NCBI GenBank assembly: GCA_036768485.1
Contig: JAVLUZ010000259.1
Span: 186,001-250,000, forward strand
Source: Mermis nigrescens
Taxonomy: Eukaryota; Nematoda; Enoplea; Mermithida; Mermithidae
DNA length: 64,000 nt
Direction of reading: 5' to 3'
The translations under genes were made by a program, and so were the position numbers. Shown here piece by piece: positions 20,489 through 33,011 of this stretch. The notes beneath the pieces were generated by a model. That model searched no databases and was not told the DNA's origin. It was given only the letters and a program-made list of their open reading frames with translations. The first letter of the stretch is position 1; each line of letters opens with the position of its first letter.

Positions 20489-23400
20489 CTAAAAAGTTGT
20501 CCTTCTATACGGAACTATACACGAGCGTTGTTAAGGGTTAACGTTTTTTGAATAAAGGTAATTTGCGAATAGATTTTTCAATATATACCCGTTTTATCCT
20601 TTAGATACTCCGATGCAGAATTTTGTTCTGACGTTGAATTTGCAGGTGAAAACCTAAGGAAGTTATTATTGAGATCAAAAACCGAAATTAAGGTTTTTCA
20701 GTTTTTGACAGAAAGAGTAGGAAGTAACTTTCTTTAATTCTTAAAAGCATGTTAACGAAGTTTAAAAGAGATGGCTCCATTATTTGGAGTTTACCCTATT
20801 CACTAAACGACGCTAGTGGACACAAGATGGTCAAAAAAGAAGAACACCGTCCTAAAAAGCCGAAAAAATCAGCCAGAATGCGTGGGTGGGATATTTAGGT
20901 GCTTAGAGTTGTAATTTGACCGTAGCCTTCGAAAAGCGGTCCAAAAAAATTGAGTTGACGGTAATGACATCTGGAATATGAACCAGCAATCTAACGCCCC
21001 TGGGCAAAATGAGATTTGTTTCGAAATTTAATTTCGAACTGAAAAAAATTGGTTATTAAGTGTTTGACGGAATGCGTCTGAGACAAGAAATTTTTTCCTT
21101 GCTTTTAGACCATTAGATCTAGCTTTTGGGGCTGGGGCTTCAAAAAATTTTAACGGTCAAAATCGCGCGGAATAATTATTAATAGTGACAAAAAAATATC
21201 AAATTATCGACGTTTGGTAGAAAATCGCAAAGAAAAAGAAAATTTATGAAACATAATTCTGGGTTTTTCGTTTCTTGGAAGTCTCTTTGAACATGGGAGG
21301 TCCGACTCTCACGCCCATGTGTAATTCAGACCCCCTGATTGCCCACATGTATTTACGGTGTAGAATACGGAAATCGAAGATTATCATAGTAATGCACGAC
21401 CAGTCGTGCAATTAAATACGTCAGAAATTTGATAAATTATACATGCATCTACTTTAAAAATGAAAGTAGGTAAACTTTCTACAAATGATACACATTCACA
21501 AAAATCAACAGTCACGTAATGCTAAACTTATTCGGGGATATAAGGTCAAATTTGCAACATTGAATCTTAGATGGGTATTTGACGACCCTCATTTGCATTT
21601 GTGTAACGAAAAATTCGAGTTCCTTTGCCCAGCAGACCAATAATTTTTTGCATTTTAAACGTGGTGGCTACTTCGTTCCCAAAATTTTCATTGGCCTGCG
21701 CGCATGACACAGAAAAATTTAATAAAATCAAAATTGAACGATATTAGTAGTAAAACCGCTTCATTGCTTACGTCATTGGGTACCAACGACAGGCGCATTT
21801 TGATCGGGATCCACTCGTCCTTGTTCAATCTGTAGTTGGTGTTCATGCGCAGGCCGAGTTTGTCCTCCTGATGGGGCTGCTTCAAAGTGACCATCAACAT
21901 ACCGCGTTCGTTCCAGCTTAAAATATTGAGCAAAACTAACTTTTCATGGCCTAAGTTGTTTATAGTTCGATTTCACGCAAGTCCTGGATGGAGGGGGCAG
22001 CCAAGGCAAATTTTTTTGCTTAAATGGCTTCGAAGAGTGTTATAAATGAAAAAATTGGGTAAAAATACATTAATTCACAGTTTTCGGTCATTTTAAAGCA
22101 CTGTTGCAGCATATTGTTTGATATTCGTTATAGATTTCTGACCATTTTGCATTAATTCCCCGGGAAATCAGTTGTTCCTTTCTAAAAATAAATTCCCAAT
22201 CCTGCAAGTGCGTGTCTGGTTTAACCCAACCCAATATTGACCATTCTTTCCATCCATAAGTGTGACACAAACGACCGATTTTTAGGAAGAAAGCATGCTT
22301 CCTCAGCCTTGTTAGACATTTTTATAAAAAAATGGCTGAATTCATGAAGCACTTCAAATTCGTGGGCCTTATGCGTTCGAGCCTCAATTATCCAGATTTA
22401 ATCAACGCGGAGTTTTGGAGGTTTTCATTTTCGCCATGCTGAGCGTAACATTGCTGTTCCGATATCTCGCTCTAAAGTTTCGAATTCAGACTCAAGATTA
22501 GCTAATCAGAAATGTCTAAAGATGGCGTTTTTTGGCATTTTTACGCCATTTTTATGATCACAAAGACATTGTTAATCATAATTATGGGCTGAAGCTAAGG
22601 TTTCGTAAGCTAAAGAAAAAATTTTCAGCATGCAAAAGATAATCCGAAATGCGTGGTGCATAATGGGAAGAAACGAAATTCTATTCCTAAATTCCAAACT
22701 GGCGCTTTTACGCGGGATAAATATGCTAATTTCGCATTTTTAATCCTTAGCTTCGAAGCATAATGGAACGAGCATTTACCATTGCCGGGAACAACTTGCC
22801 ACTATATCTGCTATTTTTGTTACAATTTCCGCCGACGATTTAACAAAACGAATCTTTCGAATTAATCGCGAAAACTGAGACAATAATTGGGATAAATCAG
22901 CCAATAGATGTAGGCCTTACTTACATGCAAATTTTGTACGATCTGAGTAGTGTACGTACAGAAATACCAATTTTTTTGTGCACGAGGCTAAAAAAGTTTG
23001 CGTAGTGCAAAATAAACCCTTGCTCGAAAAAGTTCGCTTTGAGTTGAAAAAACGACGCTGTTTTTTAGCATCAGCACGGCCATCGCCAAATTTTTGATTT
23101 GGAAAAATTCGAAGAAATGCAGCAACATAAAATTTTAGAGAAACCGCGCGTATGGAACTTCTTTACAGTAGAAAACAAAACAAGAAGCTACTAACCGATT
23201 GGCGAATCAAACACGAATGATACATTGGGGTCCCCAGGATCCAAAATATCCTCCCGATAAAAAAATTTCACGTTTTTTAGCTCGTCAGACTTCCTTCCCC
23301 AAATTTTGCATGCTATTCGGTGCGGTCTTTGTGTTCTCAATTCTGTTATTTTTATAAATTTATAATTCAAGTTGTTGATTTCTATATTATTGATTGTTTA

Positions 23401-26400
23401 ATTTTTTAAATTAATCGCCAATTATCAATCCTTCATGCAGATTAGTTCACCCCAAACTGGCGATGACGCCGTCGGTCGTGGCGTTACTGTATTCGACGTC
23501 GCATTCGTTGTTGCACAATCCAGGCAAAATGCCGCCCTCGACCCAGTCGTAATTCGGATCAAATCTGATCTTCAACTTCAGTTCGTATTGCGAATCTGGG
23601 ACCAGTGGGACTTTGAAATGGGCGCCCGAATGTTGCAGCAATCCGATCTTTCTTTCGGGAAACTTGATTTTCAGACAAGTCGGTTTCTGAAATGGGCGAA
23701 ATTCGCATGACAGGGGATAGTATAGCAAAATAAAGCTTAAAATTACAAAAATCGCAATTCTCTCGCATTTTTGCTATTTAAACGTCAAACCATAGGTGGG
23801 CTGCACCAAAGTTCTGCGGGGGTGCGCAAGATTTTTTTCAAAGGTCTTAAAATTGTGTTATGGCGAATAAACACCATTTTTCAACGTTTCCCATCGAACA
23901 CTATCCTTCGGCATCAAAAAATTAAAAAAAATCAAAAATTGAATTCTGGAGGGGTATTTTGGTTTCTGAGGGTGCATACACCCGACGTCTTGGTATGCGT
24001 CCAACCCATTGTGCTCACTTACTTTGCTATTTTTATACACAAATTCTATTTCACACGGGTGCGAAAATTTCCAAAAGCTTTTTATTCGAGGATTAAAGCG
24101 TTCAAGTCTGTACAATGCAAAAACATCCATATAGCATGACCGGAAATAAAATAACTCATACAGCCCGACTTTTTATATTCATGCAAAATAATTTATTTGC
24201 GAGGAAAGTTCAGTTTAGGACATAATCCCCGACCAATGAGGATAACAAAAATTTTGACTCCTGTTATTTCAAAAAAATTTTGTTACCTAGACGCGCGAGA
24301 CAGTACTGCGTGCTTATTTGTGGAATGATTTGCGCGAAATTACGAAATTCTGACAACTTAATGAGAATCTGCCTTATTTTTTGCATAGGGAAAAACTAAC
24401 ACATCCATACGGGATTATATTCTTTAGGTTACAAAATCGAAAACTTAATCATGAAATAACAAAATTGAAGGAAAAATCAAGTCTCATTATTTCATTTTGC
24501 TTTTTTTGTCCGAAACTGTATTAAACCCAACCATAAAATTTTAATAGAAATTCGACTGTTTGACTCGAGTACAAAGCGAATTACTTTGTGCACATTTCTC
24601 AATTTTTGTACCCATCATTTGTTTTGCAAGACTGCGTGTTTTGATCACTTGCAAGTGCATAGTTGGAAACACTTCTATGCAGTTTAATGAGTCAGAATTT
24701 ATTTCTCTAGAAGATTTTTCATTCGAAAATGCGACTTGATTATCATAATAAAACAAATTGCATTTATCGATAAATCCGAAGCAAATAGTATTTTGCAGAA
24801 AAATGTAGCGCGAAGCCAGAAGGGCGGCGCTAAATTAAATGCAGTGTTGTGGCAGAGACAAGATTAGTCACATAGTAAATTTAAATTAAAAATATGGTAT
24901 CATTTCAATTTAATTAAGAATTATTATCGAATGTCACGTATTTCTATACAAAAATGGTACAAAAACATGAATTGCCATCGAATTAAAGTTGAATTAGTAT
25001 TGATTAGGTAATCGCCTGGATATTAATGTCTTTTTTGGCATTTTTGGCCAAAAATTAGAGGTATATAGCCCCCCTCAGAATAGCCGATGAACCCCTCTCA
25101 AAATTTCGAGTCGTCGTCACATGTATGATTATTCGTATTTTAGCAATAAACTTACAATAATCCTTTTCGGCGTAAAACGTTTCCACTTAGGAGTTAAGAT
25201 AAGTCAAAGTAGTAAAAAAGAATTGGCGCTTTTCTCGTGAATTGTATGTGTGACTGTTTACTTTACGTTTCAGAGAATTAATACAATGAAGCGCCACAGG
25301 TACTAAATAAGGCTCTGATGCTTTACAGATACAAGAACTTTTTTTGGCTTGGTCCATAAAAGGACCAACTATAGGCTATAAGATCGCGCATTGGCAGCGA
25401 CCAAAATCTGACAGTCCGGATAGGGCAGAATTCCGAATATCCCCATATCCAAAATTCAATTTTGGAGGTCTACCGTGACACGTGGGGTATTTTGAAATCA
25501 GGATGTCATAACATGGTAATATTTCCTTCATCTGGGACAAGAATAGGTACTATCGTTGCGAAAAAATCAACGACATGCGCCGTGCTTTCAGTTTAGAGCG
25601 CAGCGCTTAGTTCGAAAGTTCATTGCAACAGCGAAAATGTCATCAGAAACTTTAACGAAGAGAAAAATGTACAGTCGCGGAAAATGTAGAATACAGAATA
25701 AAAGACATTAAAGCAATAGTGCAAATACAGCTCGTACCAAGAAGAAATATTGCTGTGCAAGGTCATGAAGACAGTGCTCTTACTTTATGACTAAGGTTTA
25801 TTCTCCATACTTAATTTTTAGATCTAATTTTAGCCTAATCACATTACTACTGGAAGCGTTTACCGCAGATTCAGGAGCATATTCCAAGCATTTATTATTC
25901 AGTGACTGGAAAAACATTTCTTCAAGTTAGATTTTAGAGCAGTGACGTTTAATTTTAATGTGTTGGTGGATCTAGTGTTCGTTTATTGAGACTATCGCAA
26001 GAGTAGTAGCTGCGAGACAGCATCGGCTTTTAGTCTAAAATCAAAATTTTTAACAAAAAAACTATTTGGATACATGCTATACCGATAGAGTTGCATTTTT
26101 CGATGTGATGGTGACATACGCTAATATCAGTAGTCTGTTCGATAAAGTTAAAGTTAATTGAAGTTTTAAATAAAATTTAAAAAAAATAATAGTAAGCGCG
26201 TTAACTCGATCGCCAACCTTTCCGTCGGAACCTTCGACTTCGTCTTTTTGGACGTCGATCGTGGCTCGATCGCCGACGTTAAAATCCATCACTTGGCCAA
26301 AATCGCGGTTGGCCGTCGTTTCGGTGTACAACTGACCGTCGGACCATTCTTTGAAATTGACGAGAAATGATGACCGGCGACACCAAGCGACCGCAATCAG

Positions 26401-26436
26401 CACGGTGATAAACAGGCCGACGATATTGAGCTTCAT
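20282..26436 (-). CDS. secreted polysaccharide lyase 14-like protein, 4 exons
   Basis: Four minus-strand exons (26436-26218, 23686-23451, 21916-21772, 20488-20282) join in phase to a 268-residue protein. Residues 1-20 form a signal peptide ending near AWC. The body follows the PL14 beta-jelly-roll pattern: 'SGAHFKVPL', then 'ELKLKIRFDPNYDWVEGG' and 'LPGLC', a strand of the type 'WNERGML', later 'GYIQIWAKDSMVW', and a C-terminal 'TSYIRFEDIGV'. PL14 enzymes cleave uronic-acid polymers (alginate, glucuronan) and are known from molluscs, fungi and chloroviruses. The signature usually reads GGK-x-PG; here it is GGILPG, and the aromatic pair expected after the S-x-R strand is not obvious. It may be a non-catalytic carbohydrate-binding derivative. 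Intron 1 carries a hAT-255 MITE. Family call strong; activity doubtful. Confidence 0.85.
21772..21916 (-). CDS. PL14-like gene, exon 3
   Basis: Acceptor TTTAAG, donor GAC/GTAAGC. The 145 bp enter in phase 2 and leave in phase 0. It encodes 'WNERGMLMVTLKQ' and 'DEWIPIKMRLSL', where most PL14 proteins carry the active-site strand and the 'W-x-x-x-x-x-V-x-L' strand. Confidence 0.85.
21973..23400. other. PL14-like gene, intron 2 region
   Basis: Most of intron 2 (21917-23450). No recognisable repeat boundary or nested gene; short open frames only. Confidence 0.45.
23451..23686 (-). CDS. PL14-like gene, exon 2
   Basis: Acceptor CATTTCAG, donor GG/GTGAAC. The 236 bp start in phase 0 and end in phase 2. 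It encodes the family signature 'IRFDPNYDWVEGGILPGLC'. Four cysteines in this exon could form disulfides in a secreted protein. Confidence 0.87.
23791..23997 (+). mobile_element. hAT-255 MITE copy in PL14-like intron 1
   Basis: Starts CATAGGTGGGCTGCACC and ends CTTGGTATG, with a shortened G-rich right half. CGTCAAAC and CGTCCAAC flank it as an 8-bp TSD (7 of 8). Confidence 0.83.
24006..26217. other. PL14-like gene, rest of intron 1
   Basis: AT-rich with no recognised element. A motif resembling 'cgcgaagccagaagggcggcgc' near 24810 is a loose relative of the palindromic motif seen elsewhere. An additional small 5' exon cannot be excluded. Confidence 0.4.
26218..26436 (-). CDS. PL14-like gene, exon 1 with signal peptide
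   Basis: ATG at 26436 opens 73 codons: a 'MKLN' start, a hydrophobic core GLFITVLIAVAWC, then the mature N-terminus with 'NFKEWSDG'. Donor AAG/GTTGGC leaves phase 0; a second GT a few codons on (CGA/GTTAAC) is an alternative. A further in-frame ATG upstream was not seen. Confidence 0.75.
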
Positions 26437-28680
26437 GATCAGAACGAAATGCGCTTTTACGATAGGAATGCGAATATTTTCGATTGTCTGAATGGAAGAA
26501 AAAATATTTTAAACGAATTCTAATTTCGAATATTTTGAACCGTGCTACTCGCTTATATCCTCCGTCCGGATTTTAAGTATCTTCCTCCTCGAATATCGCG
26601 TGCTCTGCCTAATTTTTTCCGAATCATCGGGATTCTAACCTAGGGCCGTCTGATTACTAAGTTCGATTCTAGGAAAACAGGCGATATTTGAGCAGAAAAA
26701 TGGTGAGAATCTGGATGGGATACTACTAACCGACTAGTACCTTTTGAATTTTGGTTTTTTATCAGAAAATACATAAAAAGGCAAAAACTTAAGTACATAT
26801 TTTATCCGCTTCGGCGAAAAAAAAACACACACACACACACACACGCACATGATGAAAAAAGATGATGCGTTAAAAATGAATGACGATTTTACATATACTA
26901 AACGAAAGGCAAAGTAGTCGACTCACTAAAAAACGTAAAGACTGCAAGAAAGTGAAAGCGGGGTGAAACGTACAGGCAATATGTGAATCGCGCTTATTTA
27001 CGCCCCCGGCTTAAGTCAATAAGTTTTGATCTATTGAGAAAAATACGCCAATTAGGTACAAAAATCAAATTTTCTGCAATTTGTGTCTGCTCGATTAACA
27101 GATCTTTTGCACGAATTCATTGATCGATCTGTTGAGATCAAATTTTTCGAGTAATAAGTAATGGATGATACGGTTTGGGAAATATTGGGCGTTTCTTCAG
27201 TTTATACAATTTTCATTTGCAATTTTTATGATTTATCAAATTTTGCCTCATTTACGAACAGAAAGAGACAAACGGTTCTTGCCGAAAATGTTTATTGCCC
27301 TAACGCAAAATACCGGGACAAATTTTAGGCAGCAAACAAGACCTTCCTAATTCACACCGATGCCCGGACTCTAAAAAATAAAATCAAGCCGAACGGTACA
27401 TCAAAGAGTGCCAAATTTCCCAGAAAATAGGACCGAAATGAAAAGGACACGGCAGATGCCCGTCCGGGAGAGGTCGCTGGTACGAAATAATCGACCTCGT
27501 GGATCTAAACGCGTGCATAAAATTCTCGATAAAATAAACCGGTTCATAAATGCGATAGGTCATTCAAACAATAAAACACGGGTCCTTATGGAAACGCGTG
27601 GTCACGAACGGATCATGTTCTTGATAAATTAAGGGCTGTGAGAGCTATTGGTACGAACGTATCCCGGATTTTGGCCTGCCAAAACGCGGCTGGCTCGTCC
27701 CGGGAAGTCGGTACCTATGTACCTTTTGCCTATAAGACTAATAGCTATCCACTACAAGACTGGTCAGTTGCTGTGGTCATTTTCTGGACACGAATTTCTT
27801 TTATTATTATCTATCTCACTTAAACATGTACCAAGATAAACAACCATTTCTTAATCAAGAACATCGCTCATTGGGCGAAATAGGGTCGATTTGTCCGGGC
27901 GAATAAAACTCTCATCCTCCTAGATAGGTACCTTTATCGTTTCGACCCACATTAAAATGAACAAACGACTATTTCCTATATGTAATCCCGGAGGTCAAAT
28001 AAACCAAGGATAAATGTGTGTGCGTTGTTCCTCATATTTCGGCCGGCTCTATACGTTGTAGTATGTGAGCACGTGGTCAAAATTTTCCCGTTTAGGTACC
28101 TTAACATTATGTTGAGACCTTGTCCGGTCCGAAAAGCAATTAACCCGTCCGCATGATGCTACGCCTAATGTTTTTATCGCGACCACGTTTCTCTATTGAA
28201 ATCCAGGCCGATTCGGCCGTGCGAATTTTCCTGCGTTTTGCAACATAAATCTGGGCGAGCCTGCGAAAGTATACTCGCCAAAATTTGCATTCGCCTTAAT
28301 TCATAAACAAACAAACACGTGGTTTGCCGAAAAATAGGACGAGACACAGTCTGCGACTATTTAAACTAAATGCAAATTTTCTATTATTTGGTGGAAATAT
28401 TTGTTCAGGCGAGCCAGAGAGCATGACAAAGGAATACGTTTGAATGCAATCGCAAATCCCTAAAGTAAAAACGTAAACAAAAATCGCAAAATGAGGTGAA
28501 AATTCGGGCATTAAGCGCGAGAACGTCTAAGACTTGAATTTTCTTGAAATATCGCTTTCGTATATTTGCAGCGGGTGTTATAGATGAGCGGAAGTTAAAA
28601 ATAACTACAAATGAAATGCTACATTAAAAGAAAAAATCAGAATAGAGAGAGCTTTCAACATTTTGCTAGACTAATCGAAC
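26437..28680. other. upstream/intergenic region
   Basis: Holds a short (CA)n tract at 26826-26846 and otherwise unassigned sequence. Several short open frames at 27165-27840 overlap one another in different frames and none matches a family I know. The promoter of the PL14-like gene should lie just above 26436, but no clear TATA or initiator was identified. Confidence 0.4.
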
Positions 28681-28830
28681 GAATTTAATAAAGATAAAAT
28701 GAAAATAATAAAATAAAAAAAAATAAAAAAACAATAATAAAACAATAAAACCATCATAAATCATAAACAATCATAATCATAATCATGAACAATCATAGAC
28801 AATCAAATCACAAACAATAAAACATTCGCA
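28680..28830. repeat. A-rich low-complexity tract
   Basis: Runs of AAATAAAA and 'aatcataa' units precede the TTA microsatellite. Confidence 0.7.
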
Positions 28831-28902
28831 TTGTTGTTATATTTTGCTATCTTATTTTCGTTACTGTTTTATCCTTGCGTTTATCTGAATAAAGAATAAA
28901 GT

Positions 28903-28921
28903 ACTATTATTATTATTATTA

Positions 28922-29008
<87 letters not shown>

Positions 29009-29015
29009 TTTAATA

Positions 29016-29103
<88 letters not shown>

Positions 29104-29126
29104 CATTATTATTATTATCATTATTA

Positions 29127-29166
<40 letters not shown>

Positions 29167-29312
29167 CATTATTATTATTATTTATTATTATTATTTATTA
29201 TTATTGTTATTATTGTTATTATTATTATTATCATTATTATTATTTATTATTATTATTATTTATTATTATTATTATTTATTATTGTTATTATTATTTTTAT
29301 TTATTTATTTAT
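28903..29312 (+). repeat. long (TTA)n microsatellite
   Basis: About 410 bp of TTA/ATT units with scattered interruptions (TTTA, TTATCA, TTGTTA). The all-isoleucine frame on the minus strand is an artefact of it. Confidence 0.97.
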
Positions 29313-29371
29313 TTCACAGCATACGAAACCGCCACCGCAGATAGCATATGAAAATGTTGGCCCCGTTGTGA

Positions 29372-30146
29372 CAGGGTGGCTCAAAAAACGAATGGCATAT
29401 TGATCACTATAACTTCTCTGATACTTGATCAATTTAGGTACAATTTGTTTTTTTATAAGAGCCTATCACCTCAGCAATAATGTGCTAAAGTTTCAATTAT
29501 GCTACTTAAACTGCTCTTGCACTAAATTAAGCAAATCTCATTTTTTCATGTTTTTTTGCAGATTTTTTGCATACATAAGCTATCTTTATAACATTGTAAC
29601 ACTCCAACAAAACAGATGATTCAACGCGGTCTACTTTAATAAAGCCGAAATTGCATACTTTTTACTGCTCTCTTAATTTTTGTTTTGATTGGTTTAGTCT
29701 GTGAAAAACAGTAGCACTTTTAGCACGGATTGTGCATTCATATATCAACATTTTTAATTTGCTAGCAGTTGCCAAAATTTGCAACCATTTATATAAGTTA
29801 AATTATTTAGCAGCAACTTCAAATACCGTACAGGAAATCGCGTGAGTGATATACAATTAAAAGGACTCTAAACTAAAAAACCGAAAGAAGTTGAATTTAA
29901 GAGTATTAAGTTATTAAGTTTCTGAAAAGTTACAGGCTTACAAAGAAAAATAATGATTTGGACGACTAAAATACGACTTCTGCTTAATGTGTTGTGGACT
30001 AAGAGCAGCGCAACCTGCGCAAATAAAAATTTGCTAAATTTTTGTAGAAGTCATAGACTCCTGAACAAAGCGAATCGCGTTTCATTTAGTCCAGTATTGA
30101 AGGAGTTATAAGGACCAATATGCCATTCGTTTTTGAGCCATCCTTG
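29372..30146 (+). mobile_element. mariner-like MITE with CAGGGTGGCTC termini
   Basis: The left end CAGGGTGGCTCAAAAAACGA and right end TCGTTTTTGAGCCATCCTTG are inverted repeats; similarity extends inward about 45 bp through GGCATATTG and GTTATA. The 775-bp interior has no transposase. CAGGGTGGC...GCCACCCTG ends are typical of arthropod mariner-derived elements. Confidence 0.8.
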
Positions 30147-31840
30147 TACTTACAGTTTTAGGCCATAGTGAACATAATCGAACAGATTGTCCCAAAAACT
30201 TTTCGCAATTCTGCAATAAGATTGATGATAAATATTCGAAAACGGTTTGTTTGCCTATTTCCAAAATTTGTTGCCACAATTTCTTATCAGGAAAATTCTC
30301 AGACTCTCTTAGTTACTCTCCATCGTTTTCTGGCTCCCTATTGCTGTTTATATGTATGTATGTACAACGTATAAGCGCTAAATTATTTTTTGTGCATTTT
30401 TTCTTACGCCCGAAATTCACGAGCGCTCGATGCAGTTTCATTTTAAATTTAAATTGCGTTTAATTTTTATGTGATTACTTTTGCTATATTACATGTAGTC
30501 TACATAGGTATTGCATTATCGATCGGCTGAAAAAATTGCTAGTTCAGTCCGGCTCAATGTGCGATTGTAAAGGCTTATGTGAGGGTCGACATGTCATGAC
30601 CAGTGACCGTTAACTCGTGACTATTATAAAAAACAAAAACTTTTGAAAAACATGCAGCACACTGTAGGTAATTATTAAATCCACTCATATGCATATTTAT
30701 ATAGATAGATACCTCCCCGGGAGGCGAACTGACACAGTACTGGAGACATGTGCAATAGCATATTTCGAATAGTCCTGCATTTACTTGTCTTAGGGTAGAC
30801 AAAGAAAATGGTGGCAGAACATACATAATATCGATCACATTGTACTAATCTTTTTGCAAAACAAAAGCATCTCTGGATGGGGTACGTGGCGCAGCCGCTC
30901 ACCTGGGCACAACCGCTAACTGCGAATAGTACACAAACGCTCCGCTAACACAATCTTAATATCACTCGAAAACAGTACAATGTATGCCATTCGCTTCGCA
31001 TATGCCTAAACTTAAAAAAGGAGGATGAATGCACTCAGCATTTTTCGTAATGAGCATTGAGAGTTATTTTTTAAATAAGTAGTTATATGAGTTATATTCT
31101 GAATTTCTCAATTCGTTAGTATATAGTTCATCAGACTAAGGTTTCCATTGCAAAGTGAAGGGTTTTCAGAAACGAACCACCACAACGTTATCGTGATCAT
31201 CCGAAATCGATTAGTCGGATCATGTTTTTGGCAGTAAAGAAATTTATAAAATCTGCTTCAGCTAATGCAAAAATACGCACAAGGAATTTGAGATAAAGGC
31301 TCTTGTGCGTCAAATCAAAACCAGAGCATGGAGTGGAGTCTCACATAAGCTCTAACAAGAAAAATTATAGATTGAGAGTTAAAAATTTTTTTCTGATTTA
31401 CTACGTTTGAAAACAACCTTGAAATGTGAAAACTACTGCTCTAGAACTTTGGGACAATATGTTCGTCCTCAATTACTGGACAAATATGTACGTCTCCAAT
31501 TACGTACATACATCGAAAAAGCATTCGCTAGAAAATTTTCCAATCAATTGGTTTTGATAAAATATTAATCCAGGCGTAAGAAGCAAAACCCCTTCCACAT
31601 TATGAAGAAGAGCTTGCTTCAACTGGCGCTGTCTGTGCAAATCGAACCAAATGTATATATCTGGTAGACTCCTGCTTGTTTAAGTTCTATTTATGCAAAT
31701 GAATAGCTTTTCAGTCATCCTTGCATCCTTTTTACTGCAAACATTTTGAAATGATTATACCACGCGCACCGCTTTACTCATCTTCTGATGATACAACAAA
31801 ATGTGGGTAGGTATAGTCCATACTTGTGCAGCATGAAAAT
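30147..31840. other. intergenic, nothing recognised
   Basis: No supported exon, TIR pair or RNA in this 1.7-kb stretch. Confidence 0.4.
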
Positions 31841-31852
31841 TCGATTAGGTTC

Positions 31853-31972
31853 CAACATGGCGACTAGTCCCAACACGGCCACCAAAATTCCCAACACGGC
31901 CACCGTCCAACGCGGCCACCGTCCCAACATGGCCACCGTCCCAACAAAGCCACTGTATCAACAAGGCCACTA
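31853..31972 (+). repeat. 17-18-bp minisatellite, left arm
   Basis: Units of the form CCCAACACGGCCACCGT repeat about six times with variation. The same unit occurs inverted at 32545-32700, suggesting the arms of one foldback-like element of about 850 bp. Confidence 0.75.
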
Positions 31973-32544
31973 TCACTGTATTTTAATCAGTTATTGATAG
32001 TTAATTACAGGAATGTAATTAGGCATGGATATACATCTGGCAGCAATAAAATTGATGAGTAAAGCTAGTTTTTTACCATGCTTAAAGAATTTTGCATGCA
32101 ACGAAGCCTGCACTGTGGTCGGGTTGCACATGTTGGGCGCATCGGAAACATTGAATATTTGTTAATAGTTTCGAAAAGCGGTAGGTAGTCGGCAGTCGGC
32201 ACTCTTATTCTGAGTCTTTTTAGGTTGTTTTCAACGCGTTTTCTCATTCTGAGTCGTTTTTTCGACGAGTTTGCTTATGCGGAGTCTTTTAAGATTGTTT
32301 TCGACGCGTTTTCTTATTCGAAGTCTTTTTATGTCGTTTTCGCATTTTTTTGCTGCAGTTCAGATATGATAGATTACTTCTGCACGTGATCCCTTTTGCA
32401 ATTCCAGCGGAGAAGCTTGCTACACAATAGAACAGCCTGTCTTATTTGCCGTTTCGTTAAAGTACAAATCTACATGTCAAAACTTATCAATTACATTCCT
32501 ATACTATTAATACCTACATACTTACGGATCCACTGATTAGAATA

Positions 32545-32700
32545 AATTGGTGGTGGTGGCCTTGTCGAGACAGTGGCTTTTTTGGGACGGTAGCCATGCT
32601 GGGATGGTGGCCGTGTTGGTACAGTGGCCGTGTTGGGAATTTTGGTGGCCGTGTTGGGACGGTGGCCGTGTTGGGACTGGTGGCCATTTTGGGACGGTAC
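32545..32700 (-). repeat. 17-18-bp minisatellite, right arm
   Basis: Reverse-complement units (GGTGGCCGTGTTGGGA) repeat about eight times. One unit in each arm carries the variant 'AATTTTGGTGG'/'CCACCAAAATT', so the arms share internal variants as well as the consensus. Confidence 0.75.
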
Positions 32701-33005
32701 TGAAAATTCTGGGGGATCGAGCCAAAAATTTTTCAAAAAGTGCCTTTTTTGGGCTAAAAAACGATAGGTACACGTCAAAAACGCTGTTTTTGAAGTTTCA
32801 AGAAATGCTCGTTCTTTCAAGAGCATGAAAACGTTAAAAAAATTTAAAAAATTGAGTAAATTGGACATAATATGGTCAAGAAATGTGTGTGGCGCGAAGC
32901 GTCGAAAATTTGAAATTTTTGAAACAAAAATGGGCTAAAAGCGCTTAAAAAGGCACACTTTTAACAACTGTTATTAACTTTTACAAGCTTATTCAACAAA
33001 CTTCT
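32700..33005 (+). repeat. dispersed repeat carrying the GCGAAGCGYC motif
   Basis: Matches 42105-42420 in direct orientation and 46310-46780, 52930-53258 and 55480-56125 in reverse. Shared blocks are AAGTGCCTTTTT, 'gctaaaaaacgat-gtac', CAAAAACGCTGTTTTTGA and GGCGCGAAGCGTCGAAAATT. Confidence 0.65.
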
Positions 33006-33011
33006 TGAATA

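Noticed and set aside
20135..20551. 138-codon plus-strand frame
   Set aside because: Antisense to PL14-like exon 4, which has the family match and correct splice sites.
20605..20646. Exon-like segment between TTTAG and GTGAAA
   Set aside because: Only 14 codons, no matching neighbours in phase, no family similarity.
23858..24130. Frames sharing a 'K-x-x-x-R-R-x-x-x-P' like text with frames at 59, 60 and 63 kb
   Set aside because: The recurring peptide is the translation of the hAT-255 MITE and not a gene family.
27408..27632. Arg-rich 74-codon frame
   Set aside because: Overlaps other equally long frames, no start context, no family match; probably chance.
28861..29169. 102-codon minus-strand frame of almost pure isoleucine
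   Set aside because: It is the translation of the TTA microsatellite.
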